A stretch of 5,645 nucleotides of DNA from Pullilachnospira_A gallistercoris. Lineage in GTDB: Bacteria; Bacillota; Clostridia; Lachnospirales; Lachnospiraceae. This document shows, piece after piece, positions 5,587 to 5,645 of the stretch. The notes below the pieces were generated by a model that did no database searches, was not told the origin of the DNA, and worked only from the letters and a program-made list of their open reading frames with translations. The stretch lies in the NCBI GenBank assembly GCA_018712125.1, contig DVHM01000037.1, forward strand, positions 1 through 5,645, given 5' to 3'. Both the position numbers and the translations under genes were made by a program. Every line of letters begins with the position of its first letter. Positions within the stretch are counted from its first letter, which is position 1.

Positions 5587-5645
5587 TTTTACATATCTTT
5601 CTATGGGGAATATGCGGAATCATGACCGGGAAAACAGACAGGGAA
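5583..5645 (+). CDS. Possible start of a downstream gene with hydrophobic N-terminus (partial)
   Basis: GTG at 5583 overlaps the stop of the coiled-coil gene in GTGA, and the frame stays open to the window end (21 codons). The first 13 residues are hydrophobic (MILHIFLWGICGI), then an in-frame Met at 5622 leads to a polar TGKTDRE. A GGAGGAG sequence lies about 14 bases upstream of the GTG, which is rather far. Alternative starts at ATG 5612 (another frame) or ATG 5622 (same frame) cannot be excluded, and the segment may be non-coding. No function can be given. Confidence 0.25.
   Translation, partial: MILHIFLWGICGIMTGKTDRE

Overview
The window looks like a piece of a Clostridia (Firmicutes) chromosome, most plausibly from a gut Lachnospiraceae-type organism. 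The support is strong AGGAGG-type ribosome binding sites, tight gene packing, moderate GC, and gene families common in that group (a DUF5104-like lipoprotein, flavoredoxin-like flavin reductase, several stand-alone GNAT acetyltransferases and SstT). The taxonomic call is inference; there is no rRNA or other marker. No mobile element, tRNA, rRNA or CRISPR array is visible.

Left part (2-3249, + strand): six genes read in the same direction with very small gaps or overlaps. They are the C-terminal part of a putative lipoprotein (cut by the window edge), a flavin reductase-like protein, a GNAT acetyltransferase, a second GNAT, an alpha/beta hydrolase whose start overlaps the preceding stop (ATGA), and a third GNAT of the YhbS type. 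The largest gap is 63 bases. Most of this stretch could be one transcript. The three acetyltransferases differ clearly from one another, so they are not recent tandem duplicates. No shared pathway can be proven; all the enzymes are of small-molecule modification or redox type.

Middle (3221-4459, - strand): sstT, a Na+/serine-threonine symporter, converges on the third GNAT and overlaps its 3' end by 29 bases.

Right part (4460-5645): a 185-base divergent promoter region holds a good extended -10 promoter in each direction. The rightward promoter has a near-consensus -35 and is followed at once by a perfect 8-bp inverted repeat sitting at the predicted transcription start. It drives a 313-residue coiled-coil protein of unknown function that carries an internal repeat of about 60 residues. 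A GTG start overlapping its stop codon may begin a further gene with a hydrophobic N-terminus, cut by the window end.

I see no clear evidence of a new multi-gene system. The points most worth following are the coiled-coil protein with its operator-like palindrome and possible coupled partner, and the acetyltransferase-rich cluster.
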